Assembly: GCF_002104795.1 (NCBI RefSeq)
Contig: NZ_NCXO01000004.1
Location: 62,001 to 126,000 of the forward strand
Length of the DNA stretch: 64,000 nucleotides
From: Mycolicibacillus koreensis
GTDB lineage: Bacteria > Actinomycetota > Actinomycetes > Mycobacteriales > Mycobacteriaceae
Direction of reading: 5' to 3'
Position numbers and translations under genes: made by a program. This document shows, one piece after another, positions 1 through 9,717 of this stretch. Within the stretch, counting starts at the first letter, position 1, and every line of letters begins with the position of its first letter. The notes under the pieces were generated by a model that ran no database searches, was not told where the DNA came from, and saw only the letters and a list, made by a program, of their open reading frames with translations.

Positions 1-1
1 G

Positions 2-463
2 GCCGGCGGGGCGGGAATCGGGGCGTTCTACACCCCGACCGGGGTGGGCACCCTGGTCGCCGAGGGCGGGTTGCCGTGGCGCTACGACGGCTCCGGCGGC
101 ATCGCACTGGCCTCCCCCGCCAAGGAGGTACGCACCTTCGGCGGGCGCGAGATGGTGCTCGAGGAGGGCATCGTCACCGACTACGCGCTGGTGCGCGCCG
201 CGGTCGCCGACACCGCCGGAAACTGCCGGTTCCACGCCGCGGCCCGCAACTTCAATCCGCCGGCCGCCATGGCCGGGCGCATCACGGTGGTCGAGGCCGA
301 ACAGGTCGTCGACGCCGGCACCCTCGACCCCGATGCGGTGCACCTGCCGGGGGTGTTCGTGCAGCGGGTGGTGGCCCTGACCGCCGCGCAGGCCGCCGAC
401 AAACGGATCGAGCAACGCACCACCCGGCCGTATCCGGGAACCGATCAGGAGGCCCGGCCATGA
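2..463 (+). CDS. scoA: CoA-transferase subunit A (ScoA-like), 5' end cut by window
   Basis: This is the C-terminal part of the alpha subunit of a 3-oxoacid (succinyl-CoA type) CoA-transferase, which moves CoA between succinyl-CoA and an acetoacetate-like keto acid in the cytoplasm. The reading frame is open from the first bases of the window. It shows the family's [18 protein letters not shown] stretch and the later FGGREMVLE and ARNFNPP motifs. The stop codon overlaps the ATG of the next gene in an ATGA arrangement, so the two subunits are translationally coupled. Family and partner are clear. The exact substrate (branched-chain keto acid, acetoacetate or other) cannot be read from the sequence, and the start lies outside the window. 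Confidence 0.9.
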   Translation, partial: AGGAGIGAFYTPTGVGTLVAEGGLPWRYDGSGGIALASPAKEVRTFGGREMVLEEGIVTDYALVRAAVADTAGNCRFHAAARNFNPPAAMAGRITVVEAEQVVDAGTLDPDAVHLPGVFVQRVVALTAAQAADKRIEQRTTRPYPGTDQEARP

Positions 464-1098
464 GTTGGAGTCGCACCGAGATGGCCGCGCGCGCCGCCGC
501 CGAACTGCACCCCGGCGACTACGTCAACCTCGGGATCGGCCTGCCCACCCTGGTGCCCGATCAGCTGCCGGCGGACTCGGGGGTCACCCTGCACGCGGAG
601 AACGGCATCCTCGGGGTGGGTCCGTTCCCCTACCCCGACGAGGTCGATCCTGACCTGATCAACGCCGGCAAACAGACGGTGTCGGTGCTGGCGGGGGCGG
701 CGTATTTCGATTCGGCGGCCAGCTTCGCCATGATCCGCGGCGGGCACCTGGATGTGGCCGTCCTGGGTGGCATGCAGGTCGCCGGCACCGGCGATCTGGC
801 CAACTGGATGGTGCCCGGGGCCATGGTCAAGGGGATGGGTGGGGCGATGGACCTGGTCAACGGCACCGCCCGCATCATCGTGCTGATGGAGCACCGCACC
901 AAGACCGGCGCCGCCCGCCTCGTCGAGGCGTGCGATCTGCCGCTGACCGGGCGTGGGGTGGTCAGCCGCGTCATCACCGATCTCGGCGTCTTCGACGTCA
1001 CCGGCGCCGGGTTCGCGCTGCGGGAGTTGGCCCCCGACGTCGATCTGGCGACCGTGACCGCGGCCACCGCCGCACCGCTGGTCGATCGGCGCGGGTGA
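460..1098 (+). CDS. scoB: CoA-transferase subunit B (ScoB-like)
   Basis: The 212-residue beta subunit of the 3-oxoacid CoA-transferase. It carries the NLGIGLPTL motif near residue 25 and the ENGILGVGP segment, whose glutamate is the catalytic residue that forms the acyl-glutamyl-CoA intermediate in this family. A glycine-rich run (GMGGAMDLV) follows, as in other beta subunits. The ATG is placed by the 4-base overlap with the upstream subunit, and the full length agrees with the family. It faces fadE20 tail to tail, so CoA transfer and acyl-CoA oxidation sit side by side without sharing a transcript. Confidence 0.93.
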   Translation: MSWSRTEMAARAAAELHPGDYVNLGIGLPTLVPDQLPADSGVTLHAENGILGVGPFPYPDEVDPDLINAGKQTVSVLAGAAYFDSAASFAMIRGGHLDVAVLGGMQVAGTGDLANWMVPGAMVKGMGGAMDLVNGTARIIVLMEHRTKTGAARLVEACDLPLTGRGVVSRVITDLGVFDVTGAGFALRELAPDVDLATVTAATAAPLVDRRG

Positions 1099-1132
1099 GC
1101 AGACCTGACCGCGGTCACCGAGTCGCCGCAGG

Positions 1133-2293
1133 TCACACCCCCAGGCTGCGGCCGATGATCTCCTTCATGACCTCGGTGGTGCCCCCGTAGATGGTCTGCA
1201 CCCGCGCATCGAGGAACGCCCGGGCGATCGGGTATTCGCGCATGTAGCCGTAGCCGCCGTGCAGCTGCAGACACCGGTCGATCAGGTGCACCTGTTTCTC
1301 GGTGGCGTACCACTTGGCCATCGCGGCCTGCTCGACGGTGAGCGCCTCATCGAGGTGCAGCCGGATGAACTCGTCGACCATCATCCGCACCACGGTGGCC
1401 TCGGTGGCCAACTCGGCCAGCAGGAACCGGCTGTTCTGGAAGCTGCCGATCGGCTTGCCGAACGCCTTGCGCTCCTTGGTGTAGGCCAGGGTCTCCTCGA
1501 GCACCTTCTCCATCGCGGCGGCGGCCATGATCGCGATCGAGATGCGCTCCTGGGGCAGGTTCTGCATCAGGTAGATGAAGCCCATGCCCTCCTCGCCGAG
1601 CAGGTTCTCCGCCGGAACCTTGACGTCGGTGAACGACAGCTCCGCGGTGTCCTGGGCGTCCAGGCCGATCTTGTCGAGGTGGCGGCCCCGCTCGAAGCCC
1701 TCCATCCCGCGTTCCACCACGAGCAGGGAGAACCCCTGCGCGCCCTTGTCGGGATCGGTCTGGGCGACCACGATGACCAAATCGGAGTGGATGCCGTTGG
1801 TGATGAAGGTCTTCGAGCCGTTGAGGATGTAGTGGTCACCGTCTTTGACCGCGCGGGTCTTGATGCCCTGCAGGTCGCTGCCGGTGCCCGGCTCGGTCAT
1901 CGCGATCGCGGTGATCAGCTCACCGGTGCAGAATTTCGGCAGCCAGCGCTGCTTTTGTTCCTCGGTGGCCAGGCGCAGCAGGTAGGGCGCCACCACGTCG
2001 TTGTGCAGCGAGAAGCCGATCCCGCTGTAGCGCCCCGCGGTGGTCTCCTCGGTGATGATCGTGTTGTAGCGGAAGTCCGGGTTACCGCCGCCGCCGTACT
2101 CCTCGGGCACCGCCATCCCCAGGAAGCCCTGCTTGCCGGCCTCCAGCCACACTCCCCGGTCGACGATCTTGGCCTTCTCCCACTCCTCGTGGAACGGGGC
2201 GACGTGGCGATCCAAAAAGCCGCGGTAGGACTCGCGGAACAGGTCGTGCTCGGCCTCGAACAGGGTGCGCTGGAATTTGACGGGGCTGGCCAT
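1133..2293 (-). CDS. fadE20: Acyl-CoA dehydrogenase (FadE20 type)
   Basis: A 386-residue FAD-dependent acyl-CoA dehydrogenase that would oxidise an acyl-CoA to its 2-enoyl-CoA in beta-oxidation or branched-chain catabolism. The N-terminal helical domain, the central FAD-binding stretch with AMTEPGTGSDLQ and FITNG, and the C-terminal QLHGGYGYM and TIYGGTTEVMKEIIGR motifs are all present. The ATG is preceded by GGAGG at good spacing. Its place immediately downstream of hflX matches M. tuberculosis fadE20. An inverted repeat lies about 50 bases upstream and may be an operator. Substrate chain length is not determinable from sequence. Confidence 0.92.
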   Translation of the reverse strand: MASPVKFQRTLFEAEHDLFRESYRGFLDRHVAPFHEEWEKAKIVDRGVWLEAGKQGFLGMAVPEEYGGGGNPDFRYNTIITEETTAGRYSGIGFSLHNDVVAPYLLRLATEEQKQRWLPKFCTGELITAIAMTEPGTGSDLQGIKTRAVKDGDHYILNGSKTFITNGIHSDLVIVVAQTDPDKGAQGFSLLVVERGMEGFERGRHLDKIGLDAQDTAELSFTDVKVPAENLLGEEGMGFIYLMQNLPQERISIAIMAAAAMEKVLEETLAYTKERKAFGKPIGSFQNSRFLLAELATEATVVRMMVDEFIRLHLDEALTVEQAAMAKWYATEKQVHLIDRCLQLHGGYGYMREYPIARAFLDARVQTIYGGTTEVMKEIIGRSLGV

Positions 2294-2342
2294 CGGGACC
2301 TCCGGACGTGTGGGTAGACAGGACGCACCGACGAGGATAAAC

Positions 2343-2358
2343 CAACCGGATGGTTGGG
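2343..2358. promoter_or_regulatory. Inverted repeat upstream of fadE20, possible TetR-type operator
   Basis: CCAACC and GGTTGG arms are separated by four bases, and the dyad is 50-65 bases upstream of the fadE20 start. This geometry and position fit an operator for a TetR-family repressor of fatty-acid genes. No candidate repressor is adjacent, so the assignment is inferred from symmetry only. Confidence 0.4.
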
Positions 2359-2395
2359 CGAACCGGCGGTCCGGGTCACCGCCCGGCGCGCGGGC

Positions 2396-3844
2396 TCAGG
2401 CGGTGCTGAAATCCTGCAGCGCGGCCGCCAGCGCCACCGGCACCCGCGCGGTGATCCGGGTGCCGACCGGCCCGTGTTCGGCGCTGTCGACCACCCCGTC
2501 GGTGTGCAGCCGCGCCACCAGATCGCCGCGCTCATACGGGATGGTCACGTCGACGGCGGTGAGGGCCGCCGGAAGCAGGGCGGTCAGTCGTTCCCGCAGC
2601 TCGGGCAGGCCCGCACCGGTATGTGCGGAGACGAACACCGCGTCGGGGATGGCGCGGCGCAACTGGGTGAGCAACACCGGGTCGGCGACGTCGATCTTGT
2701 TGACCACCAGCAATTCCGGCGGGCGACGGCCGTCGTGGTCGGCGATCACCTCACCGATCACCGCGCGCACCGCGTCGATCTGGGCCAGCGGGTTGGCGTC
2801 GGCGCCGTCGACGACGTGCAGCAGCAGATCGGCGTCGGTGACTTCTTCCAACGTGGACCGGAACGCCTCGACCAGTTGGGTGGGCAGGTGACGCACGAAG
2901 CCGACGGTGTCGGTGAGCACGAACGGGTGCTGGCCGGTCTCCGGATCGAGGACACCGCGGCGGGTGGTCGGATCCAAGGTGGCGAACAGCGCGTCCTCCA
3001 CCAGCACCCCGGCCCCGGTGAGCGCGTTGAGCAGGCTGGATTTGCCCGCGTTGGTGTAGCCGACCAGCGCGATCGCCGGAATGGCGGCGTCGCGACGGCG
3101 GCGGCGTTTGGTGTCGCGGACCGTCTTCATCGCCCTGATGTCGCGGCGCAGTTTGGCCATCCGTTCCCGGATGCGGCGCCGGTCGGTCTCGATCTTGGTC
3201 TCCCCCGGCCCGCGCAGCCCCACGCCGCCGCCGCTGCCGCCGGCGCGCCCCCCGGCCTGCCGGGACATCGACTCACCCCAGCCACGCAGCCGGGGCAGCA
3301 TGTACTCCATCTGCGCCAGCGTCACCTGGGCTTTGCCTTCCCGGCTGGTGGCGTGCTGGGCGAAGATGTCGAGGATCAGCGCGGTGCGGTCGATGACCTT
3401 GACCCGCACCGCCTTCTCCAGCGCGGTCAGCTGCGCCGGGGACAGTTCCCCGTCGCAGATGACGGTGTCGGCGCCGGTGGCCAGCACCACTTCCCGAAGC
3501 TCCACTGTCTTGCCGGATCCGATGTAGGTCGACGGGTCGGGTTTGTCGCGCCGCTGAATGAGCGCCTCGAGCACTTGGGATCCGGCGGTCTCGGCCAGCG
3601 CGGCGAGCTCGGCCATGCTGGCCTCCGCGGCGGCCGCGCCACCGTGGGTCCACACCCCGACCAGCACCACCCGTTCCAGGCGCAACTGGCGGTATTCGAC
3701 CTCGGAGACGTCGGCGAGTTCGGTGGAGAGCCCGGCGACGCGGCGCAGGGCGGCCCGGTCGTCGAGGGCCATTTCGCCGGTGCTCGGCGTGGCGGGCGGG
3801 CTATGGGGATGATCGGGGCGATCAGGGCTATCGGGGCTAGTCAT
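2396..3844 (-). CDS. hflX: GTPase HflX
   Basis: A 482-residue ribosome-associated GTPase of the HflX family, implicated in splitting or rescuing stalled 70S ribosomes. The N-terminal HflX domain and a glycine-rich linker (residues about 195-215) precede the G domain. That domain shows the P-loop GYTNAGKSS, the G3 motif DTVGF and the G4 motif NKID. The start ATG has GGAGG five to six bases upstream. The first 25 residues are Pro/Asp/Ser-rich and probably disordered. The gene lies between dapF and fadE20 as in M. tuberculosis. Confidence 0.95.
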   Translation of the reverse strand: MTSPDSPDRPDHPHSPPATPSTGEMALDDRAALRRVAGLSTELADVSEVEYRQLRLERVVLVGVWTHGGAAAAEASMAELAALAETAGSQVLEALIQRRDKPDPSTYIGSGKTVELREVVLATGADTVICDGELSPAQLTALEKAVRVKVIDRTALILDIFAQHATSREGKAQVTLAQMEYMLPRLRGWGESMSRQAGGRAGGSGGGVGLRGPGETKIETDRRRIRERMAKLRRDIRAMKTVRDTKRRRRRDAAIPAIALVGYTNAGKSSLLNALTGAGVLVEDALFATLDPTTRRGVLDPETGQHPFVLTDTVGFVRHLPTQLVEAFRSTLEEVTDADLLLHVVDGADANPLAQIDAVRAVIGEVIADHDGRRPPELLVVNKIDVADPVLLTQLRRAIPDAVFVSAHTGAGLPELRERLTALLPAALTAVDVTIPYERGDLVARLHTDGVVDSAEHGPVGTRITARVPVALAAALQDFSTA

Positions 3845-3889
3845 CGTCGCCTCCGATGATGCCGGTCGCGGCGCCGCGGCGCATCCGAA

Positions 3890-4756
3890 TTATTGTCCGG
3901 CCCACCAATCCTGCGCGATCTCGCCGTGGGCGACCAGCACCGAGGGGCCGCGCAGATAGCTGGTGGTGTCGGTGACGGTGACCGCAACCTCCCCGCCGGG
4001 CACCCGCACCCGCAGCGCTCCGGTGTCCGCACCGAGGGCGGCCAGGGCCGCGACCGTCGCCGCGACGGTCCCGGTGCCGCAGGAGCGGGTCTCCCCCACC
4101 CCGCGCTCGTGGACCCGCATGTGCACCGCCCCGTCGGCCGGGGCGGTGAGGATCTCCACGTTGACCCCGTCGGGGAACTGGGCGGTGTCGTAGGCCACCG
4201 GCGCGGCGACGTCGAGGGCGGCCAATTCGGTGTCGCTGAGGTCGACGTCCACGCACGCCAGGTGCGGGTTGCCGACGTCGACGGCGATCCCGGTGAAGTC
4301 GTGGCCGCCGACGCTGGCCCAGCCGGTGCCGCCGCGACGGGCCGGGCCCATCTCCACGGTGACGTCGGCGGTCAGGTCGTCGGCGTGGTGCACCGTGACC
4401 GGGCGGGGCCCGGCCAGCGATGCCACGGTGAACTCCGTGCGCGTCTCCAGTCCCGCGGCACGCAGATAGTGGGCGAACACCCGCACCCCGTTGCCGCACA
4501 TCTGCGCGGTGGATCCGTCGGCGTTGCGGTAGTCCATGTACCAGTCGTCGTCGGCGACGCCGTCGGGCAGCCGGTCGAGGACCCCGGCCGCGGTGGCCGC
4601 GCCGGCGGTGGTGACCCGCAGCACCCCGTCGGCGCCGAGTCCGCGGTGACGGTCGCAGAGCGCGGCCACCGCCGAGACCGACAGGTCCACCGCCGCGGGC
4701 AGGTCGGCCAGCACCACGAAGTCGTTCTCGGTGCCGTGTCCCTTGGCGAATCTCAC
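3890..4756 (-). CDS. dapF: Diaminopimelate epimerase DapF
   Basis: Converts LL- to meso-diaminopimelate, needed for lysine and for peptidoglycan cross-links; cytoplasmic, PLP-independent. Both catalytic cysteines are visible, Cys87 in MCGNGVR and Cys226 in ETRSCGTGT, at the same positions as in the M. tuberculosis enzyme. The 288-residue length is normal. The GTG start lies six bases after a TATCCT hexamer that sits inside the end of miaA, so the gene may have its own leaderless transcript. Other lysine-pathway genes (dapA, dapB) occur elsewhere in this window. Confidence 0.96.
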   Translation of the reverse strand: MRFAKGHGTENDFVVLADLPAAVDLSVSAVAALCDRHRGLGADGVLRVTTAGAATAAGVLDRLPDGVADDDWYMDYRNADGSTAQMCGNGVRVFAHYLRAAGLETRTEFTVASLAGPRPVTVHHADDLTADVTVEMGPARRGGTGWASVGGHDFTGIAVDVGNPHLACVDVDLSDTELAALDVAAPVAYDTAQFPDGVNVEILTAPADGAVHMRVHERGVGETRSCGTGTVAATVAALAALGADTGALRVRVPGGEVAVTVTDTTSYLRGPSVLVAHGEIAQDWWAGQ

Positions 4757-4760
4757 CTGT

Positions 4761-5693
4761 TCAGGATACGGGTCGCCAGTATCGCAGCGCCGCGTCCACC
4801 GGTGGGTCCGCCGCCGCGTCCAGCCAGTGGATGCGGTGGTCGCGGCGAAACCACGACCGCTGCCGACGCACGTACCGGCGGGTGCCGGTGAACGTCTGTT
4901 CGCGGGCGGCGCTCAGCGTCGCCGGTCCGCCCCCGGCATCCAGCGCGGCGATCACCTGGGCGTAGCCCAGCGCCCGGGCCGCTGTCACCCCGTCACGCAG
5001 GCCTTCGCGCAGCAATCCGCGGACCTCATCGACCAGGCCGCGGTCGAACATCTGGTCGGTGCGCCGGGCCAGGCGCTCGTCGAGAATGTCGGTGGCGCAG
5101 TCCAATCCGATAATCACCGCGTCCCAGCGGGGCCGGCCGATGCGCGGGGCCGACGCGGCGAACGGCTGACCGGTCAGGGTCACCACCTCCAGGGCCCGCA
5201 CGATGCGGCGGCCGTCGGTGGGCAGGATCGCCGCGGCCGCGGCCGGGTCCCGCTCGGCGAGTTCGGTGTGCAACGCGGCGGCCCCGGCGGCGGCCAGCCG
5301 CGCCTCGTAGCGGGCGCGCACCGCCGGGTCGGTGGCCGGGAACGCCCAGTCGTCGAGCAGGGCCTGGAGGTAGAGCATCGATCCGCCGACCAGGATCGGG
5401 TGTGCCCCACGCGCCCGGATCGCCTCGATGTCGGCGGCGGCGCCGCGCTGGTAGGCGGCGACGGTGGCCGTCTCGGTCACGTCGAGCACATCGAGTTGAT
5501 GGTGGGGGACCCGCCGGCGCTCGGCCGGCGAGACCTTGGCGGTGCCGATGTCCATGCCGCGGTAGAGCTGCATCGCGTCGGCGTTGACGATCTCCACCCG
5601 GTCGACGCGCTCGGCGAGCGCGAGCGCCAGCGCGGATTTGCCGGTACCGGTGGGTCCGACGATCGCCAGCGGCCGGTGCTGCGGGGTGCTCAC
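4761..5693 (-). CDS. miaA: tRNA dimethylallyltransferase MiaA
   Basis: Transfers a dimethylallyl group to A37 of tRNAs that read UNN codons. The protein is 310 residues with the P-loop GPTGTGKS at about residues 13-20, the [14 protein letters not shown] motif and the PHHQLDVLD motif, all diagnostic. I chose the GTG whose GTGA overlaps the stop of the upstream gene; a longer reading frame exists but its extra N-terminus is arginine-rich and not conserved. MiaB, which completes the ms2i6A modification, is encoded about 4 kb away in this window. Confidence 0.94.
   Translation of the reverse strand: MSTPQHRPLAIVGPTGTGKSALALALAERVDRVEIVNADAMQLYRGMDIGTAKVSPAERRRVPHHQLDVLDVTETATVAAYQRGAAADIEAIRARGAHPILVGGSMLYLQALLDDWAFPATDPAVRARYEARLAAAGAAALHTELAERDPAAAAAILPTDGRRIVRALEVVTLTGQPFAASAPRIGRPRWDAVIIGLDCATDILDERLARRTDQMFDRGLVDEVRGLLREGLRDGVTAARALGYAQVIAALDAGGGPATLSAAREQTFTGTRRYVRRQRSWFRRDHRIHWLDAAADPPVDAALRYWRPVS
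4763..4768 (-). promoter_or_regulatory. Putative -10 element for leaderless dapF
   Basis: TATCCT on the minus strand lies six bases before the GTG of dapF. In mycobacteria this spacing puts transcription start on the start codon. Confidence 0.5.
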
Positions 5694-6406
5694 GGCACCC
5701 AGGTGCCCACGAAGTAGCCGACACCGTACGGTGCGGCGCAATACAGCTCGGTGGCGCCGCGGGGGCCGGGCTCGGTCAGGCCGGCCAGCGCCGCGAAGGC
5801 CGCCCGCCCACCGATCGCCGTCGGCAGTGCGCTCAGCGCCGCGGTGTCACCGCGGCGCAGAGCCTGCTCGAGGTCCTGCTGGGCACCGCGATCGGCGGGC
5901 CGGTGCCCACCGGGTGCGGCGGGGGTCAACGTGATGGCGCCGTCGGCGACGACCAGCGCCCCGACCGGCTCCGATGACCGGTCCACGGTGGCGCGCAGCC
6001 GACGTCCGGCGGCGTGGGCGCGCGCCGGGTGATCGGCGTAGACGTGCACCTCGGCGCGGATGTCCGGGTCGGCTGCCGCCCGCACCCACCCGGCGATCAA
6101 CGCACACAGCGGCAGCGGCTGGGGATCGGCCCCGGTGTCGGTCCCGTTCGGGCCCAGGGCCACCGGGACGTCCCGGCCGAACCCGGCGAAGGTGCCGGTG
6201 GCGGAGGTGGCGATGACGGCGTCGGCGTCGCCGCAGCCGAGCACCACCCAGCGCGGCGGCAGTGCGGCCGCCGCGGCGTGCACCGCCGCCCGCAGCCCGG
6301 TGAGTTCGGCGTCCTCGGCGTCCTCGACGTCGGAGGCCCCGGCGAGCTCGGGGACCAGCACCGGGGCCGACGGGATGATCGCGACCGCCGTCAACACCGA
6401 CACCAC
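5690..6406 (-). CDS. LigB-like class III extradiol dioxygenase family protein
   Basis: A 238-residue homologue of M. tuberculosis Rv2728c, placed in the LigB/extradiol dioxygenase superfamily. It opens with [13 protein letters not shown], where true dioxygenases have metal-binding residues, but I do not see a convincing second His ligand, so catalysis is doubtful. The end overlaps miaA by four bases, and the start is two bases from the stop of the transporter upstream, giving a tightly packed transporter/LigB-like/miaA unit. No specific substrate can be proposed. Confidence 0.75.
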   Translation of the reverse strand: MVSVLTAVAIIPSAPVLVPELAGASDVEDAEDAELTGLRAAVHAAAAALPPRWVVLGCGDADAVIATSATGTFAGFGRDVPVALGPNGTDTGADPQPLPLCALIAGWVRAAADPDIRAEVHVYADHPARAHAAGRRLRATVDRSSEPVGALVVADGAITLTPAAPGGHRPADRGAQQDLEQALRRGDTAALSALPTAIGGRAAFAALAGLTEPGPRGATELYCAAPYGVGYFVGTWVP

Positions 6407-6407
6407 G

Positions 6408-7331
6408 CTAACCGGTGGACGGCAGCGGCTCCGACCAGGTGGTGTCCCTGCCCCCGGACCGGGCGGCCATGGTGGCGGCCTCCCCGCGGGCCAACGCCAC
6501 CGTCGCCACGACCACCATCACGACCCCGATGGCGACCGCCACGTCCTCGGTGCCGCCCGCGTCGATGGTCTCGTTGAGCAGCAGCACCCCGAGCACGGTG
6601 GCGACCAGCGGTTTGGCCACCGTAATCGTCGGCATCGAGGCGGTGAGCGCCCCGGCGCGAAACGACGACTGCTGGAATATCATCCCGGCCAGCGTCGCCG
6701 CCAGCCAGGGCAGCAGCTCGGGGGCCCGCAGCACCGCCATCGCGCCGTCGGCGCGCAGGGTGTCGACGAGCACCTTGGTCAGCACCGCGAACACCGCCAG
6801 CGAGGTGCCGGCGACCACCGCGAGCAGCACCGCCGCGGCGGGGCGTCCGGAGAAGATCCGGGCGACCACCACGCAGGCCACCAGCGCCGAGACCAGCACG
6901 ACACCGACGGTGATCCACATCGCACTCGGGGCGCGGTGGCTGCCTTCCTCGGGGTCGCCGACGATGACCACCACCGCCAGAGCGGCGGCGAGCACCGCGG
7001 CCCACCACCATTCGGCGCGGCTGACACCGTGACGGGTGAGTCGGGCGTAGATCGGCAACGCGAACAGCAAGGCCGTGACCTGCAGCCCGGTCACCAGCAT
7101 CACCGAGCCGTACACCAGCGCGGCGGCCTGCAGCCCGTAGTTGGCGACCGCGGCCACCCCGCCGCCCCAGAACCGCACGTCACGCAGCGACATCCGGAAC
7201 AGTTCCAGGTGCCCGACCCGTTCCTTGTCGGTGACCTCCTGCGCGGAGCGCTGCCGGATCACGTCCCCGATCGCCGAGGCCAGCGCCGCGCACAGCGCCA
7301 GCGCCACGGCGATGATCGCGTTCGTTGTCAT
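6408..7331 (-). CDS. EamA/DMT-type integral membrane transporter
   Basis: A 307-residue protein with about ten hydrophobic segments and short loops, matching the drug/metabolite transporter fold and the Rv2729c position in M. tuberculosis. The first half ends in a cytoplasmic loop with arginines, and the second repeat carries GMIFQQSSFRAGALTASMP, similar to the second EamA half. The segment ETIDAGGTEDVAVAIGVV lies near the C-terminus. It would export a small metabolite or amphiphile, but nothing in sequence or context identifies which. Confidence 0.82.
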   Translation of the reverse strand: MTTNAIIAVALALCAALASAIGDVIRQRSAQEVTDKERVGHLELFRMSLRDVRFWGGGVAAVANYGLQAAALVYGSVMLVTGLQVTALLFALPIYARLTRHGVSRAEWWWAAVLAAALAVVVIVGDPEEGSHRAPSAMWITVGVVLVSALVACVVVARIFSGRPAAAVLLAVVAGTSLAVFAVLTKVLVDTLRADGAMAVLRAPELLPWLAATLAGMIFQQSSFRAGALTASMPTITVAKPLVATVLGVLLLNETIDAGGTEDVAVAIGVVMVVVATVALARGEAATMAARSGGRDTTWSEPLPSTG

Positions 7332-7700
7332 TAGCTCGCAGGTCTCCTCAACGGACGTCCGGTCCGCGGTGAACGCACCCCCGGATCGGGGCGTGTCACG
7401 GCGGCCGACGTGACGCCGGCCACCACTCGGTCAGACTCTCGGGGGGCTACACTACCGGCCGGTACCGGGGAACCCCCGAACAACTCGGTCTCGATCGGGC
7501 CTCGGAACCCGCGACGGCCGGGGCGCCCAAGGTGGCGGCGGATCGACCGGCAAGCTGCTTGAATACTGGTGGGTGCCGCAGCGCCACCCAGCGCTGCCTC
7601 ACCGCGTCCGGCCAGGGGCCGGTCACCAGATGTAAGCGACGGCGCCGCACTGCGCGGCAGGAACGCGGGGTGATCCCGCCGAGAGTAGGTGACGGTAGCC
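7332..7700. other. 369-base divergent intergenic region
   Basis: This lies between the EamA transporter (leftward) and the DUF349 gene (rightward). It contains a TACACT hexamer near 7448 that could drive the DUF349 gene with a leader of about 240 bases, and a small GC-rich dyad (CGGGG/CCCCG) at 7466-7478. I saw no riboswitch class, tRNA or convincing small ORF in it. Confidence 0.5.
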
Positions 7701-9041
7701 ATGACTTCCCCGGAGAGCTCCCCCGACCGCGCCGGACACCCACCCACTCCCGCCCCCAGGCCGGGGCCGCGCCCCGGGCCGGGCCCGAAGCCGGCCGTCG
7801 CGCCGCCACCGACGGTCGTCGCCCCGGCCGGCAACGATCCCCGGCGGTTCGGCCGGGTCGACGACGACGGCACCGTCTGGCTGATCACCGCCGCCGGGGA
7901 ACGCACCGTCGGATCGTGGCAGGCCGGTGACCCCGATGCCGCTTTCGCCCACTTCGGGCGCCGGTTCGATGATTTGAGCACCGAGGTCGCACTGCTGGAG
8001 GAGCGCCTGGCCGCCGGCAGCGGCGACGCCCGCAAGATCAAGGCGTCGGCGACGGCGCTGGCCGAGTCGCTGCCGACGGCCGCGGTGCTCGGTGACGTCG
8101 ACGCCGTGGCGGCCCGGCTCGCCACGATCGTGGAGCACGCCGACTCCGCGGCCGCCGCCGACCGGGCGCGCCGCGACGAGCAGCGCGCGGCGGCGACCGC
8201 CCGCAAGACGGCGCTGGCCGTCGAGGCCGAGGATCTCGCCGCCAACGCCACCCACTGGAAGGCCGCCGGTGATCGGTTGCGCGCGATCCTCGAGGAGTGG
8301 CGCACCATCCGCGGGGTGGACCGCAAGACCGATGATGCGCTGTGGAAGCGGTACTCCGCGGCCCGCGAGACGTTCAACCGCCGCCGCGGCGCGCACTTCG
8401 CCGACCTGGACCGCGACCGGGCTGCCGCCAAGACGACCAAGCAGCAGCTGTGTGTGCGCGCCGAAGCGCTCAGCGGTTCCACCGACTGGGCGGCCACCAG
8501 CCGTGCGTTTCGCGATCTGCTCGCGCAGTGGAAGGCCGCCGGACGGGCACCCCGCGAGGTCGACGACGCGTTGTGGCAGCGGTTCAAGGCCGCCCAGGAC
8601 GTGTTCTTCTCCGCCCGCAACGCCGCGAGCGCCGAGCGGGATGCCGAACTGCAGGCCAACGCCGCCGCCAAGGAGGAGTTGCTGGCCCAGGCCGAGAAAC
8701 TCGACGTCGGCAACCTCAAGGCGGCGCGCGCGGCATTGCGTTCGATCACCGACAAGTGGGACGCGCTGGGCAAGGCGCCGCGCGACCAGGGCCCCGAGCT
8801 GGAGCGGCGGCTGCGTGCGGTGGAGAAGAGGGTCCGCGACGCCGCCGACGCCGACCGGGTCGACCCGGAGGCGCAGGCCCGTGCCGACCAGTTCCGGGTG
8901 CGCGCCGAGCAGTTCGAACGCCAGGCGCGCAAGGCCGAGGAGGCCGGGCGCAGCGCGGAAGCCGCGGAGGCCGCCGCCAACGCCGCGCAGTGGCGGCAGT
9001 GGGCCGATGCGGCCGCGGCGGCGCTGCACCGCAAGCCCTGA
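7701..9041 (+). CDS. DUF349 coiled-coil protein (Rv2731-like)
   Basis: A 446-residue alanine/arginine-rich, highly charged protein made of repeated DUF349 helical units. Recognisable repeats contain WK(A/D) followed by [20 protein letters not shown], and related sequence recurs at about residues 195-225, 275-300 and 350-380. The N-terminus is Pro-rich and disordered. The C-terminus is a long Ala/Glu/Arg helix. The function of the family is unknown; no catalytic motif is visible and it is expected to be cytoplasmic. I preferred the ATG over a GTG twelve bases upstream because the ATG has better Shine-Dalgarno spacing. Confidence 0.85.
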   Translation: MTSPESSPDRAGHPPTPAPRPGPRPGPGPKPAVAPPPTVVAPAGNDPRRFGRVDDDGTVWLITAAGERTVGSWQAGDPDAAFAHFGRRFDDLSTEVALLEERLAAGSGDARKIKASATALAESLPTAAVLGDVDAVAARLATIVEHADSAAAADRARRDEQRAAATARKTALAVEAEDLAANATHWKAAGDRLRAILEEWRTIRGVDRKTDDALWKRYSAARETFNRRRGAHFADLDRDRAAAKTTKQQLCVRAEALSGSTDWAATSRAFRDLLAQWKAAGRAPREVDDALWQRFKAAQDVFFSARNAASAERDAELQANAAAKEELLAQAEKLDVGNLKAARAALRSITDKWDALGKAPRDQGPELERRLRAVEKRVRDAADADRVDPEAQARADQFRVRAEQFERQARKAEEAGRSAEAAEAAANAAQWRQWADAAAAALHRKP

Positions 9042-9078
9042 ACCGGGCGATCCCGCGGCTGATACCCGCCGCCTGTCG

Positions 9079-9717
9079 CTAGCCGGGCTGGCCCGGCTGG
9101 TTGCCCGCCTCGCCGGGCGCGTCGGGTCCGTCGGGCGCGGGGGGCTCGTCGAGCAGTTTCTTGGCCTGCTGGTCGGCGACGGCACGGCGGCGGTCCTGCT
9201 CGGCGGCCAACTGCACCACGGTGCGCGACCACACCACCCGCGCCCAGTGGAACGTCAACGCGATCAGCACGAACCAGGCGACGAGCAGTCCCACCGCCGG
9301 GCCGGGCTGGCCGGCCCCGGCGGTCTGGCGGGTCCAGACCGCCAGCAGGCCCAGCACGCTGGCGGTGGCCGAACCGGCCAGCGCCACCCACGCCACCGCC
9401 CAACGGCGGGTCGTCAACGCCAGCATCGAGAAGCCGACACCGAACACCAGCGCCAGCCAGCCGAACACCCGCATCGGCAGGGTGACGTCGGCGGCGTCGG
9501 CGGTCTCCGAACCGAACAACACGTCCCAGCCGCGCACATCACCGGTGTGCGGCAGGATGAACGACCCCAGCAGCACGAAAACCAGGACCGCGACCACCAC
9601 GCCGCGCCCACCGGGTTCGATCTCGCCGGCGATGCGGCGTTCGACCCGTTCCAGGTCGTTGCGGTAAGCGTCGAACGCCGCGGTGTCGTCGGGCGGCTCG
9701 GGGATGTCGGCGCTCAT
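9079..9717 (-). CDS. Membrane protein Rv2732c-like
   Basis: A 212-residue protein with four hydrophobic segments (about residues 40-58, 82-102, 108-128 and 140-160) between an acidic N-terminal tail and a charged, proline-rich C-terminal tail. The start ATG overlaps the miaB stop (ATGA), so translation is coupled to miaB. It corresponds in position and topology to M. tuberculosis Rv2732c. No enzymatic motif is present and its job is unknown. Confidence 0.8.
   Translation of the reverse strand: MSADIPEPPDDTAAFDAYRNDLERVERRIAGEIEPGGRGVVVAVLVFVLLGSFILPHTGDVRGWDVLFGSETADAADVTLPMRVFGWLALVFGVGFSMLALTTRRWAVAWVALAGSATASVLGLLAVWTRQTAGAGQPGPAVGLLVAWFVLIALTFHWARVVWSRTVVQLAAEQDRRRAVADQQAKKLLDEPPAPDGPDAPGEAGNQPGQPG

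Noticed and set aside
1106-1117. TGACCGCGGTCA palindrome between convergent scoB and fadE20
   Set aside because: Only 12 bases and no extended stem; it could be a terminator core, but the evidence is too slight to annotate.
7331-9403. A 690-codon frame on the minus strand across the DUF349 gene
   Set aside because: It is Arg/Ser-rich with no domain pattern and lies opposite a gene whose protein has clear repeats; long antisense frames are normal at this GC content.
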